Of a stretch of DNA of 47,936 nt, positions 23,001 to 29,664 are shown piece by piece. Location of the stretch: the IMG/VR virus record IMGVR_UViG_3300009788_000140, positions 1-47,936 of that record; one strand, written 5' to 3'. Source of the stretch: a virus. Numbering within the stretch: position 1 is the stretch's first letter; each line of letters begins with the position of its first letter. The translations under genes and the position numbers were made by a program. The notes below the pieces were generated by a model. It was not told the DNA's origin and ran no database searches. It saw nothing but the letters and a program-made list of their open reading frames with translations.

Positions 23001-24583
23001 CGGGAGGAGACGCAAGCTGGAGTAGCGTCGTCACCCTACTCGACTTCAATGATGCCGACGCGGTTACAGTTGCTATAGACGCGGCGAACCCAACATGGGT
23101 ATCATCTTTTTTCGCCACTGCCCAGATTGACACTGCTCAGTCCCAGTTCGGCACATCTTCTTTGTTGTTGGATGGGAATAGTGACTACGTTCAGTTCCCA
23201 AACTCGACGGACCTTGATTTCGGAAGTGGTGATTTCACAGTTGAGTTTGCGGTGCGGTTCAATGGCGACCCCGGTGCGGGCAGCCATCAGTTCATCACGA
23301 AGTGGTTATCTTCGGGATCGCAACAATCGTATTCCTGCTCGATTACGACCAACCTTCTCCGCTTAGCGTACTCAACAACGGGCGGTAACACGGTGCTTGG
23401 ATACGATCAGTCGTGGAATCCGGCAGGTGATACTTGGTACCATGTTGCGTATGTTCGTTCTGGTGGCTTCATCTATCACTTCGTCGATGGCGTTCAGCTA
23501 GGCACCGAGATCGCGATCAGTGCTACGTTGTTCGCGGCGACCCAACCGTTAACGATCGGGACCATATTCGCTCCCGGATTTCTTCAGGGGCTTAACGGGT
23601 GGATGGACAATGTACGCATCACGAAAGGCGTCGGCCGATACACAGAAAACTTCACGCCGCCAACAGAGGAATATCCAGTTGAGGACTCAGACTGGGCCAG
23701 TGTTGTCCTGTTGACGAATCTTGATGGAGCCGACGCTGCAACGACCTATACGTCTGAGGACGACGGACTCAGAACAGCGACCTTCGTTGACAATGCCCAG
23801 CTTGACACTGCGCAGTTCAAGTTCGGAGTGTCCTCAGGTTTATTCGATCATGCGACCGACGAGATAACTTTCCCAACTCACGTCGATTTTGATTTTGGTA
23901 CCGGTGACATGACCGTCGAATTGCAGGTACGGATGGTAGATATCACCGACGTTAATTTGATTCGGTGGGGAAGCGCTGTGACGGGATTGATTTACGTCAA
24001 TGCTTCCAACAAATTAGTTTTCTGGTCGCAGAGATCAAATAGACTTGTAGGTACGACTTCGGTGGTCGCTAACACATGGAGCCACGTCGCTCTTGTTAGG
24101 GATAGTGGTACGTTCGAGATGTTCCTCGATGGGGTTACACAGGGAACTGTCGTACTAGCTCAAACGTATGATCAGGCTGTGTTTAGCCTCGGTCACGGTG
24201 GACCGAACGCAATGGACGGGTGGATAGATGAAGTGCGCGTCACAAAAGGCGTTGCCAGATACACGGCAAACTTCACACCACCGGTAGCACCGTTCCCGGT
24301 AGGCCCACCAGTTGCTGTAAGCGGCGGACTTCTTGTTGGGGATGCAGATTCCGATACGACACTAGATGGGATAGCAATAAGTGTCACTGGGTATTTCAAC
24401 CCCAAGCTGGTAACGGACGCAGAACTGAACGACGTTACCGACCCAATAAATACATCCGCTGGCAAGATTCAGGGCGCAACGGTATACAACATCACGCAAG
24501 ATGCCATGGCAACGGCGAAAGGTGAGGATGACGATTCGGTCTGGGTTGACGGAGCCGGTGCAACTATCAATACACCGGTTTAG
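20009..24583 (+). CDS. Large tail fibre/receptor-binding protein with three LamG-like domains
   Basis: The ATG at 20009 forms TAATG with the preceding stop. The product is 1524 aa. It has a helical N-terminal attachment region (residues 1-70), a beta region with RCRNTTGSQIDNGEVVYI, a Gly-rich hinge near 570, a first concanavalin/LamG-like domain (about 657-870, with DTDVLDADTWYHVAMT), six 12-residue repeats (907-978), and two more LamG-like domains (about 1001-1217 and 1227-1427, with GWMDNVRITKGVGRY and GWIDEVRVTKGVARY). The C terminus is a short helical end. LamG-like domains bind sugars, so host glycan recognition is likely. Three copies point to gene duplication. No lyase motif is seen. 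Confidence 0.75.
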   Translation: MAQISFDPNKAYPSIPTVGTDLESHSRAIEAIREALQVHERRSKDVLNSFVRVQELADLGLIQLDGSIVEDITPIDEITTHHHNQTYIRLDGTLGPTSYIQFDTEYTDGSSEGKLQWNIDDGTLEFGLPGGQVNLQIGQEQVIRCRNTTGSQIDNGEVVYIIGASGNKPLIALADAALIETAHVLGIATENIAHNDNGFVNLSGLVRDVNTDGMTPGDELWLDSTPGGFTNVRPAPPNQTVAVGRVVVANVSAGVVLSHPDPSHRETDLDLLFVGTALDSPVVDVTSNGTVITLALDTAGGVDMRIVFSTGTLTLDCHPTPVTIALTPGTDISPTLNYVYVLESTGALAVSTTSWPSAEHAPIATVMCQSAASAQTDGLYKVHAWTDHVADANKGHLGHINYWIRSRPAGWTSGALALVTDGVGVFDLAVSSGEILQLHPHTWPAFDTSTGSEVMVVNDSVAAYVRSGDLTGITLDASGVSLSNKYFNVVVWGVISEDSGDCQVMINLPTDSYTLSASAETDVDGTAVYDIPTDYAGTGFLIARLTMRLQGSTYTEVLNTDLRGKFPSTTAGGGGAGGGGATTLVGLSDTDIDSASQYDLLFKAGAFWEDTDGNLQWNPSGAYLQLANNFAINWLDADTVSQEFLVLNTTGESIPGDLVVQIDFNDGSEGGTSAVNNGSADDPVFATNTSTTAASAFEGAFGCHIIGASNSAYRVEINEGAITTDAFGMNGNDFSVHFRYKLFEQAGSNYICEAKTDIGGDGDWSIQLDGFKRLEFRIDGVDLISDTDVLDADTWYHVAMTKSGDLIRLFKNGFLIGSYSSSSGDFPSADSVEVWLGRFHTMMIDSLVIVKNHAIWTDDFTPPALPGATQVQTFTVGDPAFATVIDGLTLDLTSDETDIHGTLHVFGAVDYDTTLDVLGAVTFVTTLNAQGAVDFDTTLNVDGAVTFVTTLNAQGAVDFDTTLNVDGVASFQDDLSLSAESAINIDDTEVMSLIPGVSGGDASWSSVVTLLDFNDADAVTVAIDAANPTWVSSFFATAQIDTAQSQFGTSSLLLDGNSDYVQFPNSTDLDFGSGDFTVEFAVRFNGDPGAGSHQFITKWLSSGSQQSYSCSITTNLLRLAYSTTGGNTVLGYDQSWNPAGDTWYHVAYVRSGGFIYHFVDGVQLGTEIAISATLFAATQPLTIGTIFAPGFLQGLNGWMDNVRITKGVGRYTENFTPPTEEYPVEDSDWASVVLLTNLDGADAATTYTSEDDGLRTATFVDNAQLDTAQFKFGVSSGLFDHATDEITFPTHVDFDFGTGDMTVELQVRMVDITDVNLIRWGSAVTGLIYVNASNKLVFWSQRSNRLVGTTSVVANTWSHVALVRDSGTFEMFLDGVTQGTVVLAQTYDQAVFSLGHGGPNAMDGWIDEVRVTKGVARYTANFTPPVAPFPVGPPVAVSGGLLVGDADSDTTLDGIAISVTGYFNPKLVTDAELNDVTDPINTSAGKIQGATVYNITQDAMATAKGEDDDSVWVDGAGATINTPV
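22727..22942 (+). repeat. Six tandem 36-bp repeats in the fibre gene
   Basis: Six in-frame 36-bp units encode a 12-residue motif of the form GAVxFxTTLNxx. Units alternate between VDFDTTLNVD-type and VTFVTTLNAQ-type, so the real duplication unit is 72 bp; units 2 and 4, and 3 and 5, are nearly identical in DNA. The repeat probably forms a beta-helical rod that spaces the LamG domains. Confidence 0.85.
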
Positions 24584-24622
24584 TGTGTATACTCAGCCCA
24601 CCAACAATATAGGAAGACAGAT

Positions 24623-24889
24623 ATGAACAAGCAGCAAGTCGAACTGGCCGTAGGGGCAGGTATGGAAATACTCGGCGACAAGTCTGAGATTGTTATCCCC
24701 GTGAAGCTGAACGATGGGGTCTTTCTCCTGAAGCAGCTTTTGAGGCTGATCGCCAGCGGTCAGATGGGCCTGCAACCAACAGTGCAGCAAGAGCCGCCTA
24801 TTGCCCCGAACGCCCAGCCCGGCACTCCCGGCCCAGAGAAGCGTGCCGTTGCTCGTAAGAAACGAGTCAGTAAGAAGAAGAAGAAATAA
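24623..24889 (+). CDS. Hypothetical protein with Lys-rich tail
   Basis: An 88-aa protein with AGGAAG before ATG. The N-terminal half is a small alpha/beta-like segment (IVIPVKLNDGVFLLKQLLRLI), then a Pro/Gln linker and a C terminus almost wholly Lys and Arg. It overlaps the endolysin start by 1 base. The basic tail could bind membrane or DNA. No family is recognised. Confidence 0.6.
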   Translation: MNKQQVELAVGAGMEILGDKSEIVIPVKLNDGVFLLKQLLRLIASGQMGLQPTVQQEPPIAPNAQPGTPGPEKRAVARKKRVSKKKKK

Positions 24890-25416
24890 TGTTCGATGAC
24901 ATCATCACTGATATTTTGAAAGCGGAGGGTTGGGATACATACACCAACCGACCGAACGACCGTGGTGGCCCTACTAAGTGGGGCATCACTTATAAGGCTT
25001 GGGCCGAGTACGTTGGGTACGACCCAACCGAAGAAGGCATCAAAGCGATCACCGAGTCGGAAGCCCGAGTGTTCTACGAGGAGGAGTATGTTCGCGCCCC
25101 CCGCTTTGATCTCTTGCCCGGAATTTTACAGCCTATGGTTGTCGACTGCGGCGTGAATCACGGACCCCGAGCCGCGTCCAAGTGGGTGCAGCGAGCGATC
25201 GGCGTGAAGCAGGATGGAGCCATTGGCCCGAAGACTCTCGGCGCGGTCAATACTGCAAATCCCCTAACTACCTATCTGAAAATCTGCGCATTCCGCGTCA
25301 AATTGTATGGTCGGATCGTCACAAAGGACCCTACACAGGCCGAAAACGCTTGGGGCTGGAATAACCGTGCGGCGAAGTGGATGCTTTTACTTGCCGACCA
25401 TGTGGGTGATAGGTAG
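24889..25416 (+). CDS. Endolysin, GH108-type muramidase
   Basis: A 175-aa protein with the GH108 signature: LKAEGWDTYTNRPNDRGG (residues 10-27) and TKWGIT (29-34). Glu13 is the expected catalytic acid, Asp24-x-Gly-Gly the conserved loop. The second half has VDCGVNHGPRAASKWVQ and GVKQDGAIGPKTL, as in the peptidoglycan-binding region fused to these enzymes. It cleaves the glycan strand of peptidoglycan at the end of infection. It has no signal peptide, so it needs a holin; the next gene is a good candidate. Confidence 0.88.
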   Translation: MFDDIITDILKAEGWDTYTNRPNDRGGPTKWGITYKAWAEYVGYDPTEEGIKAITESEARVFYEEEYVRAPRFDLLPGILQPMVVDCGVNHGPRAASKWVQRAIGVKQDGAIGPKTLGAVNTANPLTTYLKICAFRVKLYGRIVTKDPTQAENAWGWNNRAAKWMLLLADHVGDR

Positions 25417-25425
25417 ACTTATATT

Positions 25426-25866
25426 ATGAACTGGATCGCAAAAATGTTGGGCGGGAAATTCGCTGAGAAAGTCGGCGATTACTTCATTGAAAAGCAGCAG
25501 CTAAAGAACAAGCTCAAGCTCACAGTGCTGCAAGGTAAGATTGACCTTCAGACGGCCAAGGTGCAATCCAAGATTGCACAGCAGAACCACATCCAGAACT
25601 GGGAGATGCGGTCCCTCGAACTACATTCGAAAGGATGGAAGGACGAGCTTGTTCTACTCGTCGTACTCTTTCCGTACATCGGCTGCTTCATTCCCGTTGT
25701 ACAGGATTACATCAATACTGGCTTTGAATACCTAGCGAAAATGCCCTACTGGGCCGTTGGACTCACAGTTGCAATTTGTCTCGCAATCTATGGCATCCGA
25801 CACAAGAACGCTTCGAGGATTCAAGCCCCCGGACTTCGCGATAAGGATGTAGAACCGGAGGGGTAG
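25426..25866 (+). CDS. Candidate holin
   Basis: A 146-aa membrane protein, 9 bases after the endolysin. It has an amphipathic N-terminal helix (residues 1-60, Lys/Gln rich), then two hydrophobic segments: LVLLVVLFPYIGCFIPVV (about 75-92) and YWAVGLTVAICLAIYGI (about 108-124), with a charged C terminus. Size and order fit podophage holin-like proteins of the Holin_3TMs type. It would form membrane lesions that let the endolysin reach the wall. The assignment rests on topology and neighbourhood. Confidence 0.65.
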   Translation: MNWIAKMLGGKFAEKVGDYFIEKQQLKNKLKLTVLQGKIDLQTAKVQSKIAQQNHIQNWEMRSLELHSKGWKDELVLLVVLFPYIGCFIPVVQDYINTGFEYLAKMPYWAVGLTVAICLAIYGIRHKNASRIQAPGLRDKDVEPEG

Positions 25867-25870
25867 TGCC

Positions 25871-26239
25871 ATGTGGGAAACTATACGGATGTTCGTATTC
25901 CCAACGGATCGCAAAGTGAGCCCAGTATCGGGCATCACCATTCTCGCGTTTTGGTTTTTCGTCGGTTGGAGCCTTGGCATGGTCCCAGCACTCGGATCGG
26001 GGTTTGCCAAAGCCAGCGACGTTCAGTCGATCACGGTAAGCCTGTTGGAAACTTCAATACTTGATCACCGCACACGTTATTGCCAAGCACCCGATGGCAC
26101 TGACATGAAGTCGTATTTTTTCGCCCAGACTCAGAACAAGGTCAGAGAATATAAATCTACCACTGGGTCTGAGTTTCAACTACCGCCATGTAAGGACCTA
26201 GTTTATGTCGCCGCTACCAGTACCACAGACGCAGATTAA
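25871..26239 (+). CDS. Membrane-anchored protein of the lysis region
   Basis: A 122-aa protein with GGAGGGG before ATG. One hydrophobic segment (ITILAFWFFVGWSLGMV, about residues 22-38) is followed by about 80 residues predicted outside the cytoplasm, with two Cys (about 71 and 107). Placed directly after endolysin and candidate holin, it could be an inner-membrane spanin-like component. It lacks an obvious long coiled coil and there is no clear lipoprotein partner nearby, so this is tentative. Confidence 0.55.
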   Translation: MWETIRMFVFPTDRKVSPVSGITILAFWFFVGWSLGMVPALGSGFAKASDVQSITVSLLETSILDHRTRYCQAPDGTDMKSYFFAQTQNKVREYKSTTGSEFQLPPCKDLVYVAATSTTDAD

Positions 26240-26744
26240 GATGCCAAAATATTATTGCATTCCCCCGGTCATTAAGGGGAATGTCGCTATCGGGCTGGAG
26301 AAGTTTTCAGACATGCTCGATCAGGTTGGTCCCCTCCACATCCTGCATTACGAGGAAACCGAGACGGAATACCTCGATGATGAGTTCAACCCCAACTACC
26401 AAGCCTATATGGACATGGAGAAGGATGGCAGATTTGTTTGCTTTACTTTGCGATTGGGGTGGAAAATGGTGGCCTATTTGCAGTACTATGTATTTCGTGA
26501 TATGCATACCCAACGTGTGTTGAACGCTAGAGAGGATGCTTTCTTCGTTCATCCACTGATGCGAGGGCAAAAGATAGCCCCGCAGCTACTCGCATATGCT
26601 GAAGACGCTCTCAAGGCGCTCGGTTGCCGATACGTCGGTATGACAAGCAAAGCCCCTGTCGGTGCACCCGACATTGGCCCGTTTTTGGAGAGGCGTAATT
26701 ACCGGCCAATCGCCGTGTACTACGCGAAGAAATTGGAGACTTAG
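26205..26744 (+). CDS. GNAT-family acetyltransferase
   Basis: A 179-aa protein; ATG 26205 has TAAGGA eight bases upstream and overlaps the previous gene by 35 bases, though an ATG at 26241 is possible. The GNAT pattern is VAYLQYYVFRD (strand 4), then EDAFFVHPLMRGQKIAPQLLAYAEDAL (strand, pyrophosphate loop RGQKIA, helix), and LGCRYVGMTSKAP plus FLERRNYRP. The loop resembles R/Q-x-x-G-x-A with one change. Such enzymes move an acyl group from CoA to an amine. In phages they may modify host or virion proteins. It sits between lysis and ejection genes, an odd place for a modifier. Confidence 0.75.
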   Translation: MSPLPVPQTQIKMPKYYCIPPVIKGNVAIGLEKFSDMLDQVGPLHILHYEETETEYLDDEFNPNYQAYMDMEKDGRFVCFTLRLGWKMVAYLQYYVFRDMHTQRVLNAREDAFFVHPLMRGQKIAPQLLAYAEDALKALGCRYVGMTSKAPVGAPDIGPFLERRNYRPIAVYYAKKLET

Positions 26745-26745
26745 C

Positions 26746-27807
26746 ATGTGTTGCAGTGATCCCCCAGCGCCACCTGACCTTGGCCCTATGTCTGAAGCGA
26801 GTACGGAAATCGCACGGATAAATCAGCAGACTTCCCAAGAGCAGCTTGCTTGGGGGCGGGAACAAGATGCGATGAATCGAGAGACGCTCCAACAGGTCCT
26901 CGACGTTCAGTTGCCTGCGATGCAGGCCCAGTTCGACACCGCACAGGCCGACCGCAAACGCTACGAGGAATTCTTCCGTCCGTTTGAAGATGAGTGGGCG
27001 AAGGAAGCTGCGAGCTACGATACCGAGGAGCGACGCCAGCGAGAGCGGGGCATGGCTACGGCTGATGTCAGTTCTGCGTTTGATGCTCAACGCCGCAACT
27101 CCCTACAGCGGTTGGAAAGCTACGGTGTCGATCCTTCCACCACACGTAACCAAGCACTCGATATTGGTGTGCGCACTCAGGAAGCCATGGCTTCTGCCGC
27201 CGCCGCTACGGGAGCTACCCGTCGAGTAGAGGATGTTGGCCGGGCGCTGAAGTCTGACGTCATTAACTTAGGTCGCGGCGCATTGTCGAACGCTGCCGGT
27301 TTCTATGGTCAGGCCGTAGGTGCTGGTGGTCAGGCCCAGCAAGGCGCACTCAACACTACGCAATCTGGCGTTGGAGCCATCCAGTCTGGTCTTGGTTTCT
27401 CAGGACAGGCATTACAAGGCTACGGTCAAGGTGCGGGCATTGCGAGTCAGGGCTTCGGTAATCAGATGCAGCAGTGGAACGCTGGGCAGAACCAAACTGC
27501 CGGTATGCTCCAAGGTGTCGGCGGCATTGCTGGTATGTTTATGGCTGATGGTGGTGAGGTCGAGGGTGTACCGACGGGTGCGGTTGCTGGTCAGCAGCAG
27601 CTTCCGCGCCAAGCTATTCCATTCCAAGAGGATGGTGAAGTATACGGCCCCGGTGATGGTTCAGGTATTGATGATCGCATTCCGGCACAACTGTCAGAAG
27701 GCGAGTTTGTTATTCCCGCAGATGTTGTGCGTAAGAAAGGCGAGGAGTTCTTTGAGAAGCTGATCGAGCAGTACCACACACCTGCCGCACAACAGAGGAT
27801 GGGCTAA
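26746..27807 (+). CDS. Internal virion/ejection protein
   Basis: The ATG at 26746 begins MCCSDPPAPP, a start typical of podophage ejection proteins. The 353-aa product has a helical N-terminal half (QEQLAWGREQDAMNRETLQQVL), a Gly/Gln/Ala-rich middle (residues 180-270), FMADGGEVEGVPTG (about 269-282), and a C-terminal GIDDRIPAQLSEGEFVIP (about 312-329), a motif I recognise in many phage virion proteins. It is followed by two more ejection-type genes, the usual order. It probably enters the host envelope with DNA. Confidence 0.75.
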   Translation: MCCSDPPAPPDLGPMSEASTEIARINQQTSQEQLAWGREQDAMNRETLQQVLDVQLPAMQAQFDTAQADRKRYEEFFRPFEDEWAKEAASYDTEERRQRERGMATADVSSAFDAQRRNSLQRLESYGVDPSTTRNQALDIGVRTQEAMASAAAATGATRRVEDVGRALKSDVINLGRGALSNAAGFYGQAVGAGGQAQQGALNTTQSGVGAIQSGLGFSGQALQGYGQGAGIASQGFGNQMQQWNAGQNQTAGMLQGVGGIAGMFMADGGEVEGVPTGAVAGQQQLPRQAIPFQEDGEVYGPGDGSGIDDRIPAQLSEGEFVIPADVVRKKGEEFFEKLIEQYHTPAAQQRMG

Positions 27808-29663
27808 TGGCTACCGGACTAGGTGCATTTACCGAGGGGCTGCAAGGCGGTATGGCGGCTCGGCAGAAGTACGATCTGAACAAGCAGTACCAACGCATCC
27901 TGTCTGACAGGGGTGATATTGCTGACAGGGCTTGGAACGTACGTCAGGCGGCTGATGAAGCAGATTGGATGTACACCCATAAAAAAGAGGGTATGACTGC
28001 TGAACAGGCGATGGAGGGGTATACCCCCAACCAACGCACAGTCCACAAAGACCCTGCCCTTATGCGCCTTGGCAAATTCCTTGGTGGGAAGATCAAAGGT
28101 GCGTTCGGTAGTCAGTCTGGCGTACCCGAGGCAGACTTCGCGTCGCCCGAGATCGCCCCGACCAGCCCAGTTCAGGCGCAGGCACAAGGCGGTAGTTTCC
28201 AACAGGGTCAGGGAATCCCCGGACAGGGCGGTCCTATGCAGCCGCCGATGATGGCTGATGGCGGCTCCATCGATGATGAAATGGAGCGGCAACGAGCATT
28301 GGGACGGAGGACAACAGGGACTCTTAATCGCGTACCGGAAACGGCTGGTGGGGTTGGCCCCGATATGATGCGCGACATTGGTCGTGGCGTCACGGAAGGC
28401 GCGTTCGATGATACGACACGCGCATGGGGAGCCGCCGATGAAGCCATGGGTGAGCGTTCGCGAGCTATCAGTGAAGCCGAAGGCGCAAGGGAAACCGGTG
28501 GCGCTATCCGTGACTGGATGTGGGAAGGTACCAAAGGCACTATCAAAACCGTCGCTGCACTTGCGAAAGACGTAGTTGTCGATAATCCGCTGGTACAGGG
28601 TGCTCTAGGCTTTGCAGGTATGGATGGCGGTGGTGAGCAAGGTATCCCAACTCTACAACAAGGTGGTGAGTACCCAATCCCGGATGACTTCGACCCGAAC
28701 ATGAAGCTCGCAACTGATAATGCCATCGATGCTCCCGACAAGACGGATGGGCAGATGGCAGAAGAAGCCATGAACGAGGGTGAAATTCAGGCGCTTGAGA
28801 ATCCAGACTTCGCGAAAATGGCTGCGGAGGGCACCCGACCCGACGACCTACCTACCATGACCACACTGGAGTGGGCGGACTACCGCAGTGCCATGTTCCA
28901 ACAGGAGTTGGAACGCGGTGCAGGTGTGAAGGAAGCATATGAGGCAGTTGAGTTCGCGACGGTTGAGGTACAGATGCGTGGTTTCCAACGCGGCGCTCAA
29001 CAGGCCGCACAGTTTCTTATAGGTGGGCATAACGAGGAAGCTGCCCTAGCGCTGACCAATGCATACCAATACTTCCCGAATGGTGCGGGTATCAGGTTTG
29101 GGTCCGTCACTGATCCGAAGACTGGACTGCCTGCGCTCATTGCAATGGGCACGGATGAGGAAACTGGGGAGCCTACTGGTGCACCCATGCTTATTACTAA
29201 CGACCGACTGAGTACTATGGTTGCCCAGATGTCTGACCCCAAGGCGTTTTCTGCATGGACGAAAGATGGACACCAACTCCAGTTGGATATTGCGAAGCTC
29301 GAAGAAACGCAGAAGCATCACACAGCTATGGAAGGCATCTACGCCACTAATGCTGAGACGGCCCAGATGAGGGCACTGGCTTCTGGTGAGAGTGGTGGCC
29401 TCTCTGCTTCAGAAATGCGTCTGCGGGAAGGTGTGTATCGAGATGTAATTAGTCAGGACTTAGACTTGGCTCTTGACAACCCTGAACATGCTCGTTCCCT
29501 CGCTCGTGCAATGACCAAACTGGAGTCGATGTATCCGGGCATAGATCAGAATGCGGTGGTCGATGAGGTCTATAGGGCATACGAAGCCGATCGGAAGAAC
29601 ATGAGCGGTGTGGAGGCGCTGATAAATCCACAGGCGCAGCAGACTGGCATACCGGAGGGTTAA
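27807..29663 (+). CDS. Second internal virion/ejection protein
   Basis: A 618-aa protein in a TAATG overlap with the previous gene. Its N terminus is helical (MATGLGAFTEGLQGGMAARQ). It carries MMADGGSIDDEM (about residues 149-160) and a Gly/Gln-rich linker. The C-terminal 250 residues are a long alpha-helical domain. It lies between the smaller and the giant ejection genes, matching the three-protein ejection apparatus of T7-like podoviruses. The sequence itself does not resemble T7 proteins in any way I can see. Confidence 0.65.
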   Translation: MATGLGAFTEGLQGGMAARQKYDLNKQYQRILSDRGDIADRAWNVRQAADEADWMYTHKKEGMTAEQAMEGYTPNQRTVHKDPALMRLGKFLGGKIKGAFGSQSGVPEADFASPEIAPTSPVQAQAQGGSFQQGQGIPGQGGPMQPPMMADGGSIDDEMERQRALGRRTTGTLNRVPETAGGVGPDMMRDIGRGVTEGAFDDTTRAWGAADEAMGERSRAISEAEGARETGGAIRDWMWEGTKGTIKTVAALAKDVVVDNPLVQGALGFAGMDGGGEQGIPTLQQGGEYPIPDDFDPNMKLATDNAIDAPDKTDGQMAEEAMNEGEIQALENPDFAKMAAEGTRPDDLPTMTTLEWADYRSAMFQQELERGAGVKEAYEAVEFATVEVQMRGFQRGAQQAAQFLIGGHNEEAALALTNAYQYFPNGAGIRFGSVTDPKTGLPALIAMGTDEETGEPTGAPMLITNDRLSTMVAQMSDPKAFSAWTKDGHQLQLDIAKLEETQKHHTAMEGIYATNAETAQMRALASGESGGLSASEMRLREGVYRDVISQDLDLALDNPEHARSLARAMTKLESMYPGIDQNAVVDEVYRAYEADRKNMSGVEALINPQAQQTGIPEG

Positions 29664-29664
29664 T

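Noticed and set aside
24553-24580. Inverted repeat AGCCGGTG/CACCGGTT at the end of the fibre gene as a terminator
   Set aside because: Eight base pairs including a wobble, a 12-base loop and only UUU afterwards; too weak to call.
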